64,000 bases of DNA from Mesostigma viride (lineage: Eukaryota; Streptophyta; Mesostigmatophyceae; Mesostigmatales; Mesostigmataceae). Of the stretch, positions 21,338-45,397 are shown piece by piece. How positions within the stretch are numbered: the stretch's first letter is position 1; each line of letters starts with the position of its first letter. The translations under genes and the position numbers were made by a program. The notes below the pieces were generated by a model that did no database searches, was not told the origin of the DNA, and saw only the letters and a program-made list of their open reading frames with translations. Where the stretch lies: NCBI GenBank assembly GCA_009746045.1, contig RPFO01000027.1, positions 3,037,109 to 3,101,108 of the forward strand. Reading direction: 5' to 3'.

Positions 21338-21535
21338 ATGTTCCTTTTCCTGTCCTTTTCCGTCTTTTCCCGTGGAGAGCTGTCGTTTGCAAGTGGTTTT
21401 GCCCCAAAAAGCTCACTCCTTGTGTGGTTTTCCGTGGCTTATAAATTTGTTTTTTTTTTTCAATGCTTGCGTTTTTTTTTTTGCTTTTTTGTTTTGCTTG
21501 CAGAAGAAAGCCGTGACGCCAAACGGCTGAAGGAG

Positions 21536-22423
21536 ATGCCTATGAGGCAGAAGGTCTCCACTCCCACCGTCCTCCGCGAACGCTCTTGGCAGGAGAAATA
21601 CGACCAGCTGTCCTGCAACGTCAAAAACGCAGTCGTTATCAAGTTGCCGCAGTGCCCCTTCTGCCTGGCCCCCAGCAAGACGGGGAAGTACGCGAGGCTC
21701 GTCGCCCTCATCGACCATCCCCACATCCACGAGTGCAATTGCGTGATGTGCCCCGAGTGCGTGGAGAAGATGAAGGCGTTCCATCTCACCAAGCCGGACG
21801 GCAAGACCACCAACATGAAGTGCCCCATGTGCAGCTGCGAAGTCCTCACGCACTACCACAAGTTCTACCAGATCGACCACGCCCTCAACGAGCTGGTCGC
21901 CTCCCTCCCCTACGGCTTCTGCGACTATGGCTGCGGAATGTTCCTTCATAGGGAGGACGTCGACGACCACTTCGCCACCTGCGAGAAGAACCGCTTCGAG
22001 TGCGGTTTCTCCGTCGAGATCAAGAGGCAGGACGGCTCCAAGTCCAAGACTGGCTGTTCCTTCACTGGCAGGAAGGCGGACGTGGAGGCTCACATGAAGA
22101 GGTGCGCCTACTACCACGAGGCCTGCGCTGTGCTGGAGCTGAAGGAGAAGGCCAAGAAGGCAGATGCCGTGAAGGAGCGCCTGATGAAGGAAGGCCATGG
22201 CGCCAGGGAGGACTTGAGGCTGCTCCTCGGCTTCACGGCTGAGGAGATGGACAATGTAATGGAGCGACTGGTGGTGAAGGAGTTGGACCGCGTGGGGCAG
22301 CTCCCATGCGCCAGCTCTCTGCCTGATGGAGGCCAGGCATTCCCAACAGATAGCGAGATACAAAACGCCTCATTCCCAGTCCTTGAGGTGTCACAGGGCC
22401 CCCAGTCTGCAAGGATAGTGTAA
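21536..22423 (+). CDS. RING finger plus TRAF-type zinc-finger protein, probable ubiquitin ligase
   Basis: 295 residues from the Met of MPMRQKVSTP. A T-rich intron ending TTGCTTGCAG at 21503 lies just upstream, so an additional 5' exon is likely; the frame is also open back to an ATG at 21338. A RING-like zinc site is formed by C40-x2-C43, the C67/C69/C72/C75 cluster with nearby His, and C96-x2-C99. Two TRAF-type fingers follow: C129, C133, H145, C149 and C156, C174, H186, C190. The C-terminal ~100 residues start with a Lys/Glu-rich helix. RING plus TRAF fingers is the layout of E3 ligases such as SIAH/TRAF relatives; substrates are unknown. Divergent neighbour: the zinc-ribbon gene. Confidence 0.75.
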   Translation: MPMRQKVSTPTVLRERSWQEKYDQLSCNVKNAVVIKLPQCPFCLAPSKTGKYARLVALIDHPHIHECNCVMCPECVEKMKAFHLTKPDGKTTNMKCPMCSCEVLTHYHKFYQIDHALNELVASLPYGFCDYGCGMFLHREDVDDHFATCEKNRFECGFSVEIKRQDGSKSKTGCSFTGRKADVEAHMKRCAYYHEACAVLELKEKAKKADAVKERLMKEGHGAREDLRLLLGFTAEEMDNVMERLVVKELDRVGQLPCASSLPDGGQAFPTDSEIQNASFPVLEVSQGPQSARIV

Positions 22424-22926
22424 GTGACGGATGCCAGCATAAGATGTGGGTGTTTTCAGCACCAGGTTTTTAGATATAGGATGCCAGCATAGGATGTAGA
22501 TGTTTGCCAGAATTAGGCCAGCAGATATGCGAATGCCAGCATAACACAACGATGTTTTTTAATGACTTGGAAAAGATGTGAATGTTTTGGCCCAAACGTA
22601 AAAAATATCTAAGTGCCATAGTATATTTAAGTATCTGTAGTTAGGAACAGGCCACGTGGCAGCCACAAAGCCCGAGGGTAGCCAGCCGAATCTGTAGTAC
22701 GAGATCCGACGGTTACGGAACGGACGGGTACGGACGGGTACGGACGAGTACGGACGGGTACGGCCAGTACGGAACGGACGCGGCACGCGGAATCCCGTGG
22801 ACCACCGCGGGGCCCCCGTGGGTCCCGGCGGTTTTTAGGTTCCAGGGTTAGTATTACGGGCGCCCGACTTGGTCAACCCATCCCCCTTCCCCTTTGTGCA
22901 GGCTGTGCAGGATTCTTATACCTTGC
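22424..22926. repeat. 3' flank with GGATGCCAGCATA repeats and a 10-bp ACGGACGGGT array
   Basis: GATGCCAGCATA-GATG recurs at about 22429, 22479 and 22524 directly after the RING gene. At 22722-22770 a GGTACGGACG/AGTACGGACG decamer repeats five times. No coding signal. Confidence 0.7.
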
Positions 22927-24122
22927 GGGATCCAGCAGGCCTGCGACCTCGTCCGCCCCGCCCAGGCTGTCCACCGTCGCCTGCCCCGGGGCACGCCGGG
23001 CGTGTCCACTGTCGTCAGTCCTTGTGTCTTCCCTGCCTGCGTTCATGAAAAACAACAAAAGACCTACGCGGGTATACTATACACTGGGCCGACTGGATGG
23101 CAGGATGGGTCTGCATGCGAGCTTGAACGATCAGGGAAAGGCTTCGCTTCACTCCGTTTCCCTCGAGGGGAGCGTGGGGGCCGCATTCCTGCGCGCCCTT
23201 CCCATGAGCCCTCTGTTCACGCTGGTTCCGGCCCTTTACGCCATCGCTCTCCGCCACCAGCTGTTTGCCCCGCAACCTCTCATCACGGCGGGTGCGTCCT
23301 GCGGCAGCTGCGGGCTTCCTCTCGGTACTACTGGGACGCACTACATTGCATGCATGGGTGGCCAGCAGAACCAGAACTGGACCCTCTATCTCCATACCGC
23401 TCTCCTCCAGGTGGTATGTGCCATGGTTCGGTCGGTCTTTCCCCACTCCACCATCAAGTGCGAGGACGCGGATGGGGCCGCCCTCTACTCACCCAACCAC
23501 CGCCCCGACATTACCGTGCTTGACTACGACGGGCAGGGTTGCCACCTACTCATCGATGTCTCCGTGGCTCGGCCGCTCTCCGGTCGCCACATCCTCCGGG
23601 CGGCTGTGGATGCCGGCGCTGCTGCCGCTGTGGCTGAGCGCGACAAGTTTGCCTCCTACGGCAATGTGGGGCCCCACCGGGTCATCCCAGCTTTGTCCTT
23701 GAGGAGTTCGGGGCCATGGGCCCAAAGACGGCGGAGTTTTTCCACAAGTGCTGCCAGCGCCGTGAAGACCGTCTTGACCTCGAGGGTCAGACCGCCCCGT
23801 GGTCTGCCCGCACGTGGTCCTCGTATTGGCGGCAGCGCCTGTCACTCGCCCTCACTCGCAAATTATTCCGCCGCACCCGGGCCGACTTTGTCGCGACCCA
23901 TGCGGTCTCGATCCCTCCCAGGTCTGCATGGTGGGCCGGCGCAGCGATGTTGCTGCGTGTCGCAGTTTTGTGATCAGTTAGTTGTACCTTGTGCAGCTGG
24001 CGTGATCATTGGATGTCTGTGTCAGATTACTATTAATTTCTTCAGGGTTCTTCTTCTTTTGGGGGTTTTCCTTATGTTGCCAATCTCACCTCCGTAATTT
24101 ATCATTCTCAATGAATATATAT
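22927..24122 (+). pseudogene. LINE 3' fragment, REL-endonuclease region, second subfamily
   Basis: Begins at a match to the LINE sequence ATCCAGCAGGCCTG and encodes the region before the finger, then CGSCGLPLGTTGTHYIAC and RPDITVLDYDG ... LLIDVSVARPLSG, the CCHC finger and nuclease core. A frame change near 23690 moves the C-terminal VLEEFGAMGPKTAEFF part to another frame. It differs at many positions from the 17367 copy and matches the fragment at 62142-62607, so two subfamilies are present. The 3' end is near AATGAATATATATG. No target duplication was found. Confidence 0.8.
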
Positions 24123-26010
24123 GCTTTACACCCCTAACTGACAACTGACTGAAAGATACTAACTGACATCACTCAGATTACGCATAGATTCCAAGGTACT
24201 GTCCCGTACCGTCCAGGGCCCAACACAAAGGACCATCGAAAGGGCACTCCGCACATAAGTCCCCCAAATCCAAGTCAGGCCAGGAACGATCACTTTGGCC
24301 GTACAAAGAACTCAGCCATTTACACTGAACGCTGAACTCCAAGTTCGCACCCACTTGGATGTAACAGTATACACGATGTCAGAAAATACTGTACAAATAC
24401 TACACATTTACGCATATAGACACTTGCTTTTAAAAAATATCTCGATAGAGGCATGCCACTTATTTTAATTCAAGGTACCTCTCTCTCGGCCCCCGCCCTC
24501 CGACAATTTGACAATTTGACAAAAAGAGCCAATTTTGATCCGACTGATCCGACTTGTAGAAGTTACGAAGATAGAGCAGCCCAGACATGCATGTTACCAA
24601 GGGTTACTGAAGATGTGTGCAGGCCCCCTCATATGCATACAGCGTGCAGATGCCAGTAATCGGGGGAGTGGGGAATCAATTAATAATGCCACAGAATCAT
24701 AAGCACATTAAGCACTCAAGACAGCACCTGCTGCCACTTGCAAAATCAAAACGGTAGCTGGCGGATCTTGGGTAGTCCTCATGGTACAATACGCCAGCTT
24801 TCTTTGCCGTTCGTGCTTGTACATGGGGTGATGGCCCAGCCATGTTATGCAACACTCTGGGCTTCTGGCCCAGTTACAGCTGCTTTGCCAGCTCAAAACT
24901 TGAACGTGGAAACTTCGACTTCCTTCCCGACCGCCTGGTTCAAAGAAACAAAAGCAAGAAGAGACGCCACACAACGGCCGTCCGGAGATGCAATTGCAAC
25001 ACGAATAAATTCAATAATCGTCCAATGGGAAAAAGATTTCCGTATTCAGCACGTTTAGTGCTTGTCAGCTTCCACTTCACATGAGCAGAATGATTGTCTC
25101 ACATATCTTACATGTAAATACAGACCTTGCATAAGCAGAACGGCCACCAAGCCCCCAGCCCCTTCTGCCCCTTAATTAGGTAATCAATAAGACGTATACA
25201 GCATCACAGTCCTGGCCGGCCCACAGCGGCTTGGCCAGCCAGGCCGGCATATCCTGACGTGGCCTGGCCCTAAGGACAACCAGCAATGAACTACACAGAT
25301 CACTTGCTGGCTGACCTTATGGTCCCAGCTCAGTTTGAACACCGTACTTCCTCCATCTCTCTAGCTTGGACTGCCATGCAGGACAAGAAGCGATGGCAGA
25401 CCGTTGTCCAGGCCCACACGCCAGCCCCTTCGGGCAAGCCCCCCCCCCCCCCAGGAGGAAGGGGCGCTTTACTGAGTAGAGTAGTTCGGGTTTTTGTAGC
25501 TTAGAATAGAGTTAGCTTAGCTAGCTTTTCGCGGCTCAGTTCCCACCCACCCCCATCAGCCATGGAATATGTGCTACATGATCTCCCAACGGAGTCATGT
25601 TAGAATTTAATTTGATTTAACTTAATTTTATACTGCATTACGTGAGCCTTCCACCCATCCCTCCCTTTTGCCCTTGGCCCCCTCCCCCTTCCCATCTTCA
25701 TCGTGCCTTGTATCCCCCAAAGCAGAAAATGGCTGCCCGACCATTTGCCTGGGTGGTTGCATCAAGTGCCTGTCAGCCATGAGAAGCGCTATGAAAAGCC
25801 ATGCCCGAAAACAAGTAGTGCTATTGGGAAAACGACCAATCATGAGTGCTATTGGGAAAACGACCCATCATGATTCCAATCATATCCACCTTGCTAAAAA
25901 GAGATAAGACACGTGGTAGCAGTAGTATACAATAAAACTCATGCATTTAAAAACATTTTAGCAACATTGCGTGAAACCATGTGTTTGCTGTACCATGCCA
26001 TCAGGTAGAG
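24123..26010. other. Gene-free region
   Basis: ORFs here are short and show no known motif. A C11 tract occurs at about 25440. No clear repeat structure. Confidence 0.5.
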
Positions 26011-26262
26011 AATGTTCCGCCCGACCGTCTCCATCCAAACCCAGACGATGAGTACGAAACTTGATAACTCACATCCTAGTTAACTGTACCTAAGAATGTT
26101 CCGCCCGACCGTCTCCATCCAAACCCAGACGATGAGTACAAAACTTGATAACTCACATCCTATTTAACTGTACCTAAGAATGTTCCGCCCGACCGTCTCC
26201 ATCCAAACCCAGACGATGAGTACGAAACTTGATAACTCACATCCTAGTTAACTGTACCCAGT
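26011..26262. repeat. Three tandem copies of an 84-bp repeat
   Basis: AATGTTCCGCCCGACC starts at 26011, 26095 and 26179, so the period is 84. The copies are nearly identical, differing by single bases (for example GTACGAAAC versus GTACAAAAC). Confidence 0.95.
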
Positions 26263-26461
26263 CTTAAACACGAAAGGTGGCATGCGTCGAATGCTTGCGA
26301 GAGATCTTTCCCCGAACCTGGTCCATGCCGTGATGCGCAAGCTTACCTTTAAAAGCCATGCATGGCGGGTTCATGAAGCCCACGCTAGAAATAGCCATGC
26401 ATGGACTGGGCGGCACATGCCCATACAAGCAACAGCTTCAGAAGGCCAAAGGCAAGAACTA

Positions 26462-26850
26462 GGGAACACTACCCCCTTTTGTTTAGGGGTAGGGTCTAGG
26501 ACTAGGGAACCCTATTGTTTAGGGGTAGGGTTTAGAACTAGGGAGCCCTATTGTTTAGGGGTAGCGATGGCTTTTCCTGGAACTAGGGAATCCTACCCCC
26601 TTTTGTTTAGGGGTAGGGTCTAGGACTAGGGAACCCTATTGTTTAGGGGTAGGGTTTAGAACTAGGGAGCCATATTGTTTAGGGGTAGCGATGGCTTTTC
26701 CTGGAACTAGGGAATGCTATCCCCTTTTGAGCAGGGGTCGCCCTCGCGAAGCGCGCGGTGAATTACTTGGGTGGAAGTTCAAGTCATATTAGCACATAAA
26801 CTAGAGAATGCTACCCCCTTTTGAGCAGGGGTCGCCCTCGCGAAGCTTAG
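26462..26850. repeat. Tandem repeat rich in TTTAGGGG / GGGTTTAG
   Basis: Two ~123-bp units (start about 26465 and 26588) are built from variants of TTGTTTAGGGGTAGGGT and ACTAGGGA-CCCTA. A third element, GAGCAGGGGTCGCCCTCGCGAAGC, occurs at about 26729 and 26822. The motif resembles plant/algal telomere repeats but is degenerate. Confidence 0.8.
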
Positions 26851-27599
26851 GGTGGACTTCCTCCAAGTTTCCATTTGTCACATGCCACCCTGTTGTGTCT
26901 GTCCCTCTCCCTTGGAGTTGGACCTGCCCATGCATGCACCACCTGAGTGCCACGCCACTACACAACAACCATGCGTCACCAAGCGACCAGGCAGTAGGGT
27001 GTCTACCTTGCTTGCCGGTTCACTGTAGACTAATACTAGTACTACAACGTTATTCCCATTAATGGACACTACTTTTGCCGATGCATCGTTAATCAATCGT
27101 TAATCATCTCATCTATTCTCCTAGTGCTGCCTCGCAGGCTGGTCCCACCGCTTCTTAGACTTGCACTGTGGCCCGTGGTGACACTGCCACCCACACTGAC
27201 AGCAAAAGAGGACGCAGAGCTACACTCGCATCCACAAACAGTACCCGTGCGCAGCCACACGTGCACTCACACTGGGCACCACGGCATTAGTTTGTTAGTA
27301 CCCCATCCTCCATAATGGCATCCCCACCCACACCGCCTTGTTTACAACCACTTGGTGCATCCCCACCCACACCGCATCGTGCACACTAGGCCCTGCGCTC
27401 ACCCACCACACCTACTCCACGCTGGCCCCTGCGCCCACCCACCAAACCTAATCCACGCTGGCCCCCGCGCTCACACATCACAATACTCCACGCTGCCCCC
27501 CGCGCTTACCCACCACCTACTACACCTACTCCACGCGGGCCCCCATACCTTCTTTGTACGTATCTTCTTGGCCGCCGACTGGAGGAATGCACGTGTGGT
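26851..27599. other. Gene-free region
   Basis: CAC-rich, with TCCACGCTGGCCCC-type phrases repeated at 27418-27540. No supported gene. Confidence 0.5.
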
Positions 27600-27903
27600 G
27601 AGTCGTCGTCGTGCGCCAAGCCATGGTCGGCCACAAAGAAAGAGGAGGCATGCGAGTGTGGTGTGTTATTGTGGTGTGCCAAGCCATGGTCGGGCACAAA
27701 GAAAGAGGAGGCATGCGAGTGTGGTGTGTTATTGTGGTGTGCCAAGCCATGGTCGGCCACAAAGAAAGAGGAGGCATGCGAGTGTGGTGTGTTATTGTGG
27801 TGTGCCAAGCCATGGTCGGGCACAAAGAAAGAGGAGGCATGCGAGTGTGGTGTGTTATTGTGGTGTGCCAAGCCACGGTCGGCCACAAAGAAAGAGGAGG
27901 CAT
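27600..27903. repeat. Five tandem copies of a 63-bp repeat
   Basis: GCCAAGCCATGGTCGG recurs at ~63-bp steps (about 27617, 27680, 27743, 27806, 27869). Copies alternate between GGCCAC and GGGCAC, which suggests a two-unit higher-order period. Confidence 0.9.
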
Positions 27904-28604
27904 GCGAGCGCGAGTGGAGAAAGAGGAGGCATGCGAAAGAGAGAAAGAGGCATGCGAAAGAGAGAAAGAGGAGGCATGCGAAAGAGAGAAAGAGGAGGCA
28001 TGCGAAAGAGAGAAAGAGGAGGCATGCGAAAGAGAGAAAGAGGAGGCATGCGAAAGAGAGAAAGAGGAGGCATGCGAAAGAGAGAAAGAGGAGGCATGCG
28101 AAAGAGAGAAAGAGGAGGCATGCGAAAGAGAGAAAGAGGAGGCATGCGAAAGAGAGAAAGAGGAGGCATGCGAAAGAGAGAAAGAGGAGGCATGCGAAAG
28201 AGAGAAAGAGGAGGCATGCGAAAGAGAGAAAGAGGAGGCATGCGAAAGAGAGAAAGAGGAGGCATGCGAAAGAGAGAAAGAGGAGGCATGCGAAAGAGAG
28301 AAAGAGGAGGCATGCAAAAGAGAGAAAGAGGAGGCATGCGAAAGAGAGAAAGAGGAGGCATGCGAAAGAGAGAAAGAGGAGGCATGCGAAAGAGAGAAAG
28401 AGGAGGCATGCGAAAGAGAGAAAGAGGAGGCATGCAAAAGAGAGAAAGAGGAGGCATGCGAAAGAGAGAAAGAGGAGGCATGCAAAAGAGAGAAAGAGGA
28501 GGCATGCGAAAGAGAGAAAGAGGAGGCATGCAAAAGAGAGAAAGAGGAGGCATGCGAAAGAGAGAAAGAGGAGGCATGCGAAAGAGAGAAAGAGGAGGCA
28601 TGCG
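27904..28604. repeat. 24-bp purine-rich minisatellite, about 29 copies
   Basis: The unit is GAAAGAGAGAAAGAGGAGGC followed by ATGC; one early unit lacks three bases. A variant with ATGCAAAAG in place of ATGCGAAAG appears at about 28315, 28435, 28483 and 28531. The period is a multiple of three, so every frame stays open (MRKRERGG in one), which explains the long apparent ORFs on both strands. I see no evidence that it is coding. Confidence 0.95.
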
Positions 28605-29049
28605 AGTGCGTTGCGTTGACGAATCGGTCAAAAGGGGTACATTGCCATGATTCCGTACTTGTCGGCCCGACAACGTGGGGCACGCGAGAGGGGCAAGGGG
28701 GGTGGGACCCATCACCCATGTCAGAGGCGGCATGGGAGGACCACCCATGATGATGAGCCACGCTGCTGCCAGCAAACTTTCCCTGGTCCCATGACTCAGA
28801 CAATCTCGTCATACATATATATGGCTATATGCAACATTGGTTCAGTCAACGAGCGTGGTAAAGAAGCTGTCACGGAATCGTAAGAACCAACCCAGTCCTC
28901 CCACAAACAAACAGACTACTTCCATTAATAAGCAAACTATCTGCATGATCCAACCAACCTCACCCATATCATTCTTTGCCCTGTCCCACAAGCCTCCAAC
29001 GTAACAAAGAAGCTACTCCCCATCCATCAACAACCTCCCTCATACAACA

Positions 29050-29230
29050 AGGGGCATCAGACTCCTTAGGTAAACAAACGGACTTCAGACCCCTTCCATA
29101 GACAAATCGACTTCAGACTCCTTAGGTAAACAAAAGTACTTCAGACCTCTTTCATAAACAATTGGACTTCAGACCCCTTCCATAAACAAACGGACTTCAG
29201 ACCCCTTAGATAAACAAACGGACTTCCCTC
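29050..29230. repeat. Tandem ~31-bp repeat with ACTTCAGACCCCTTCCATAAAC
   Basis: Six imperfect copies of AAACGGACTTCAGACYCCTT followed by AGG/CCATA. The flanks 28605-29050 and 29231-29700 hold nothing I can name. Confidence 0.8.
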
Positions 29231-29740
29231 CATCGATACGCAGCCTTCTTCCACGGTTTTCAAAGCTCCTCCCAAAATGGCAAAAACATGTCTTATTGCA
29301 ATAGATACCGAGGGACCCACCCCAAGGTCAGCCAAACGGGCTGCCGGGAGCGCTGGCCCTTGGTGGGGTGAGGAAAGAAGTGGTGACCTGAATGGTGGAC
29401 AGGAGGGTTGGCGCATGCATAGATGCGCAGAAGGATGTGATCTGCCTCACTACTCATTAGTAGTATTTATTTCATTGGTATGTACCTTATCAGAGTGAAT
29501 CCCCATCACATTGTGTCAAAGATGCAATAATGGCCCAACGAACCGCTAACACCCTACAAAAGGAGTAAAATGATTAAACACTAAGATGAATAAAATGCAA
29601 CCCTACAAAATGAATAAACCCTACAAAATGAAATACATGTAACCCTACAAAGAGAATAACATGAAGCTTTGCAAAATTTAATTACAATAACAAAAGACTT
29701 AACTAATAAGTAGCTAATGCCACCACCCGCACCAACTCAC

Positions 29741-32363
29741 CTCGGTCGGCAGCATGAACCGCGCCAAGGGGACCTCGGGACTGAGTCGGCCCTTGTACTC
29801 CGCCCTGGCCGCCTCTGCCGCCAGCGCCGCCCGCGCCCGCGCCTCCAGCGCCGCAAACTGTTCATCCACCGCGGCTGCTGCGTCAATGTGGGCCACGCGG
29901 ATGCCAGTAGACGGGTCCACCCCATCCACATCCAAGTCCAGGTCATCCCCTTCCGAGTACCGGCTCGGCCTGGGCCCAAGGCCCCCACGGGACAGAACTG
30001 GTCCATTGCGATGCGGATAATGTTGGCCTCCGTCACCATCCAGGGAACGCCTCCCCCTACGCCCCCCCTGGTCAAACCGGTGATCGTGCCGACCGTGCAG
30101 CCGCGACTCGTCCTCATGATCGTTACGGTGACGGCCCGCGGTGCCGACGTCCGAGTAACGACCCGCAGCATGAACAAAGAGGCCGTGGGGGACGCCGGGG
30201 GAGGGAATCCCCAACCCCGCGACACCCATGAGCGGCCCCACCCCTCCGCCGCCGTCTCCAAGCACGCGCCCCTGTGGCTGCCCCTGCAGCGGCAGAGCAG
30301 GAGCCCCTCCAGTATCTTCTGACCACCGGCCCTTGGCCGCTTGCCCGGGAGGTGCCCCACCCGCGGAGGCGAGCGCGTCAAACCCCCCGCCCGCGGTGCC
30401 GGTGGGCAGTGCCTCTGGATAATGTACAGTGGGCACGGCCGGCGCGGCGCTCGCAGAGAATGCGCGGGCTCTTAGACTGGCCAGCCCCACGGGGACTTTG
30501 TTAGGGCTGGGGGTGGCAAACGCCGACCGTGGGCGCGGGCGGCCCCCCTTCCCCAGCCCGCTGCTCCCGAACAAGGCTTGCGCGGCCGCGGCGGCCTTGG
30601 CCGCTTTCTCTTGCGCAGGGTTGCGGACGCCCCACTTGGGGCGGTTGTCCAGCGGGCTGGGCATGGCTGCAGCACCGTGACGTCCGCCAGAGGTATGAAT
30701 GGTTCCACTAGGGTGACTAGCGCCACTACCGCCGCTGGCATTGGTGGCCCGCTTGGTTGACCGGGTCATGCTGGCATCAGCACGAGGCGCGCCGCCCGGC
30801 CCAGGCTGACCTGCAGCAGCCCGTCCGCCAGAATAAATCCCACCGCCACCAGCCCTGCCGTCCGGCGCGCTGTCGCTGTACCGACGGTGCCGCCCACCGG
30901 CCGGCGGACCAGGGACCCTGCCATCGTCCTGCGTGAAACTCTTTGTGAACCGGTCGGGGGTCCCCGTGGCGGGGGAGTCGGCAGCACCACCCCACGCCCC
31001 GGGGCCGCTTGGTGTGCCCATCCCCCCTTGTCTCGTAATACCTTTGTAACCACTACCACCAGCGCTGGCGGGTCCCCTGATCCCTGGGGTTCCCCGGCCA
31101 GGGTGAGAATGCCACGTGGTCGGCGGCGGTGTCCTCGCGCCTTGCCTTTCGGTCAAGGCCCCTAAACCCCTCCCAAGCACGTTCGACGGGCCCAGCCCAG
31201 GGGGCCGAAACGAGCTGAGGGTGGCAGGGTTGGCCTCCGATGATGCCAGGGACGTGCCGGGAGCCGTGTAGTCGCCCAGGGATGTGTCACCAACGGCGAT
31301 GGGGCCGCCCAGGAGTGTCCCGACACCAGCAGCGTGGATGCGGTGGGATGTTGGTGCTGGGCTGTGCGCGAGCGATCGTTCGGGGGGCGGGTCGTGGGGA
31401 CCAAACGCCTCAAATAGCCACTTGTTTGTGGGCGCACCGTCGCCTGGGGGGTGGAGAGGGCAGGGGGGGTGAGAGGGTGGGGGTGAGAGGAAGGGGGGTG
31501 AGAGGATGGGGCGTGAGAGGGCGGGGGGGGACAGAGGGGGGTGTGAGAGGGTGGGGTGTGAGAGGATGGGGTGTGAGAGGATGGGGGTGGATGGGGGTGA
31601 GAGGGTGGGGGGTGAGAGGGTGGGGGCGTGAGAGGGGCGGGGGGTTGACATTGCGAGGGGTGAGATTGATAGGAGCGAGAGCAGGGGGGTGACACCGTGG
31701 GGTTCCCCCCAGAGAGGGTCAGCCATGCCGCACAGAGAGGGGGGAAGAAGCGCGCCCACGAGAGAACACACGCACCAGTGGGGATGAGCACGCATGAACA
31801 CACGCAACACAGCGGGGGGGAATAAGAGCGCGCACGAACACAGCACTGTGTCACCCACCACGGTACCCAGACGCCACCAAGTCGCTGCCTTGGCTGGAGT
31901 CCCATGTCCTTTCCGTATAGACCACGTCACTATCACGCCCGCTGACGTCAGCGACGCCCTCGGCGGCCAGTGGGAATGAGCTGTCCAAGGCAGTGTCTAG
32001 CGCGTGTCCTTCTCTTTCCATCGCGGCCGCTGCACGCCGCGCCGAGCCGTACGAATCCAGGGAGGCACGCAAGGTCTCCACGTCTTTAGCCTCACGCACT
32101 CTGCTGGCCAGGGATTTTCCGGCAAATGTGTCCACGGAGACGTCCACGCTGTCCCCGGTGGAAGCCAGCGGAATGAGCAAGTCTGCCGTGGCTTGACGCT
32201 TCCGTTCCATGGACGACAGAAAGTCAACCAGGCGTTTGTGGAACTCTGCGTCAGGAACCAGCGCATTGCCTCCTGCTACGTCTGGGTCAATCTTGCGGAC
32301 ACGCAGCCATTCTTTAACCCGAGCAGTTGCATCCAGTAGGGACGCACTCTCCATGGCCGTCAT
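29741..32363 (-). CDS. Spliced hypothetical protein, helical N-terminus and long disordered tail
   Basis: Exon 1 is 31859-32363 (start MTAMESASLLDATARVKEWL; a second Met follows three residues later). Its donor G|GTGGGT leaves one base, which joins the phase-1 acceptor CCCCCAG|GC at 31443. Exon 2, 29741-31443, ends at a perfect donor GAG|GTGAGT, so at least one further 3' exon exists but I could not locate it. Residues 1-150 are helical and charged (DFLSSMERKRQATADLLIP, LRASLDSYGSARRAAAAMERE). The rest is Gly/Ser/Pro/Arg-rich, then a helix near the end of exon 2 (AVDEQFAALEARARAALAAEAARAEYK, split here into its visible Ala/Arg pattern). Family not recognised. It is divergent from membralin with 1.2 kb between. 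Confidence 0.65.
31444..31660. repeat. Intronic GTGAGAGGRTGGGG tandem repeat abutting a 3' splice site
   Basis: About fourteen imperfect 13-16-bp units. On the transcribed (minus) strand it is a pyrimidine-rich CCCACCCTCTCAC array that runs directly into the acceptor at 31444. Confidence 0.85.
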
Positions 32364-33552
32364 GGCGGGTTGTCTTTATTTAAAGTCCTACCACACCTGG
32401 AGTCTCAAAAAAAGAATGAATGCGTTAGCCATTTTGAATCCCGGTTCTTGACGCCATGTACGTACATGTTTCTGTTAAGCCTCGCACGGCACGGCCGAAC
32501 AGCTCAATCGTGCAGCCTTGCACGTGGCCGAGGCTTCCTGCTGCAACGTGGAGAAACGTGTCCAGTTAGAATATAACGATTGCCGATTACTTTAGCTGCA
32601 ATGTGCTTCAATGTGCCGCGTTTCAAGCTGCCTTATTCGTTTCAGCAGGCTTATCGCTGCTGCGTGAATATTATTGTGCTTCTTGTGCTCCGGCCAACGC
32701 ACGATGGGCGCATTGTGCATTCTTTCAAAGAGGCTTTCATATCCGTCATCCGAGCACTGCCCTCAGCCCTGTGAATGGGCAGTACATGTATGCATCTTGT
32801 CTGAGAGTTCAGGTGGCAAGTGGCAACAGGTGCGCGCTTTTACTTCGGCAGTGTGAAAGACATGCCATGTGGCAACCAAACTCCACTTTTTACTTTGAAC
32901 GCCGTAATCTGTCCTTGGCGCCCGTCAACTAGTTCAAGAGAACTTGTACTTTTCAGGAATCAGTATTTTGACAAGTAGAGATTCGTCCGCCGGCGCTATG
33001 GCTTGCCCGTCCGTACTAAAGTGCGAAAATGATGGCTACACTCGCAAAGGAAGCGGAAACTGCAAAACACAACGACATGCCTCTTGCCCATAACACGCCA
33101 TAGCCTGTTTTATTGAGGGCCTCGGCAGACGTATCTTGTCTATAACTGCCCGGGCCGCTTTCGACACAGGGATCGCCTGGTAAAGCGCGACTTTTGAGGT
33201 AGGGTAGTTCGCCCGGTCACGATTAATTTCCACGGTATAGCAGCTTTTTAAGGGAGACGAGGGGGCTTTCGGCCAGGCTCGGAGATGTGCAATTTTGAGG
33301 GGCATGTGACGATTGCGTGGAATGCTTGCTGTATCGAATAAAAAGAGACGGATCGAATGGGTGTTTTCAAATTGCTTCTCTGAGCGCCACACTCTGTGCC
33401 AAATTGGGCTGCCGAAAGAGTCCTAGTTAGATCGACGTCATTAAGGCCGCTGCTTGCATGACTGATTGCTATAGAGCCGCAAAAACCACGATCTTTGGGA
33501 GTTTCGTAAGAGCCGGCTGTGTTGCTTTTGCTTCGAGTCGGCGTGGTCGACC
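32364..33552. promoter_or_regulatory. Intergenic region between two divergent genes
   Basis: 1.19 kb between the start of the minus-strand hypothetical gene and the first membralin exon. It must contain both promoters. No TATA box or other site stands out. Confidence 0.4.

Positions 33553-45397
<11,845 letters not shown>

Noticed and set aside
24738..25058. 106-codon plus-strand ORF
   Set aside because: No domain, no codon signal distinct from the flanks.
27352..28812. Overlapping ORFs of 300-430 codons on both strands
   Set aside because: Produced by the 24-bp and 63-bp arrays whose period is a multiple of three.
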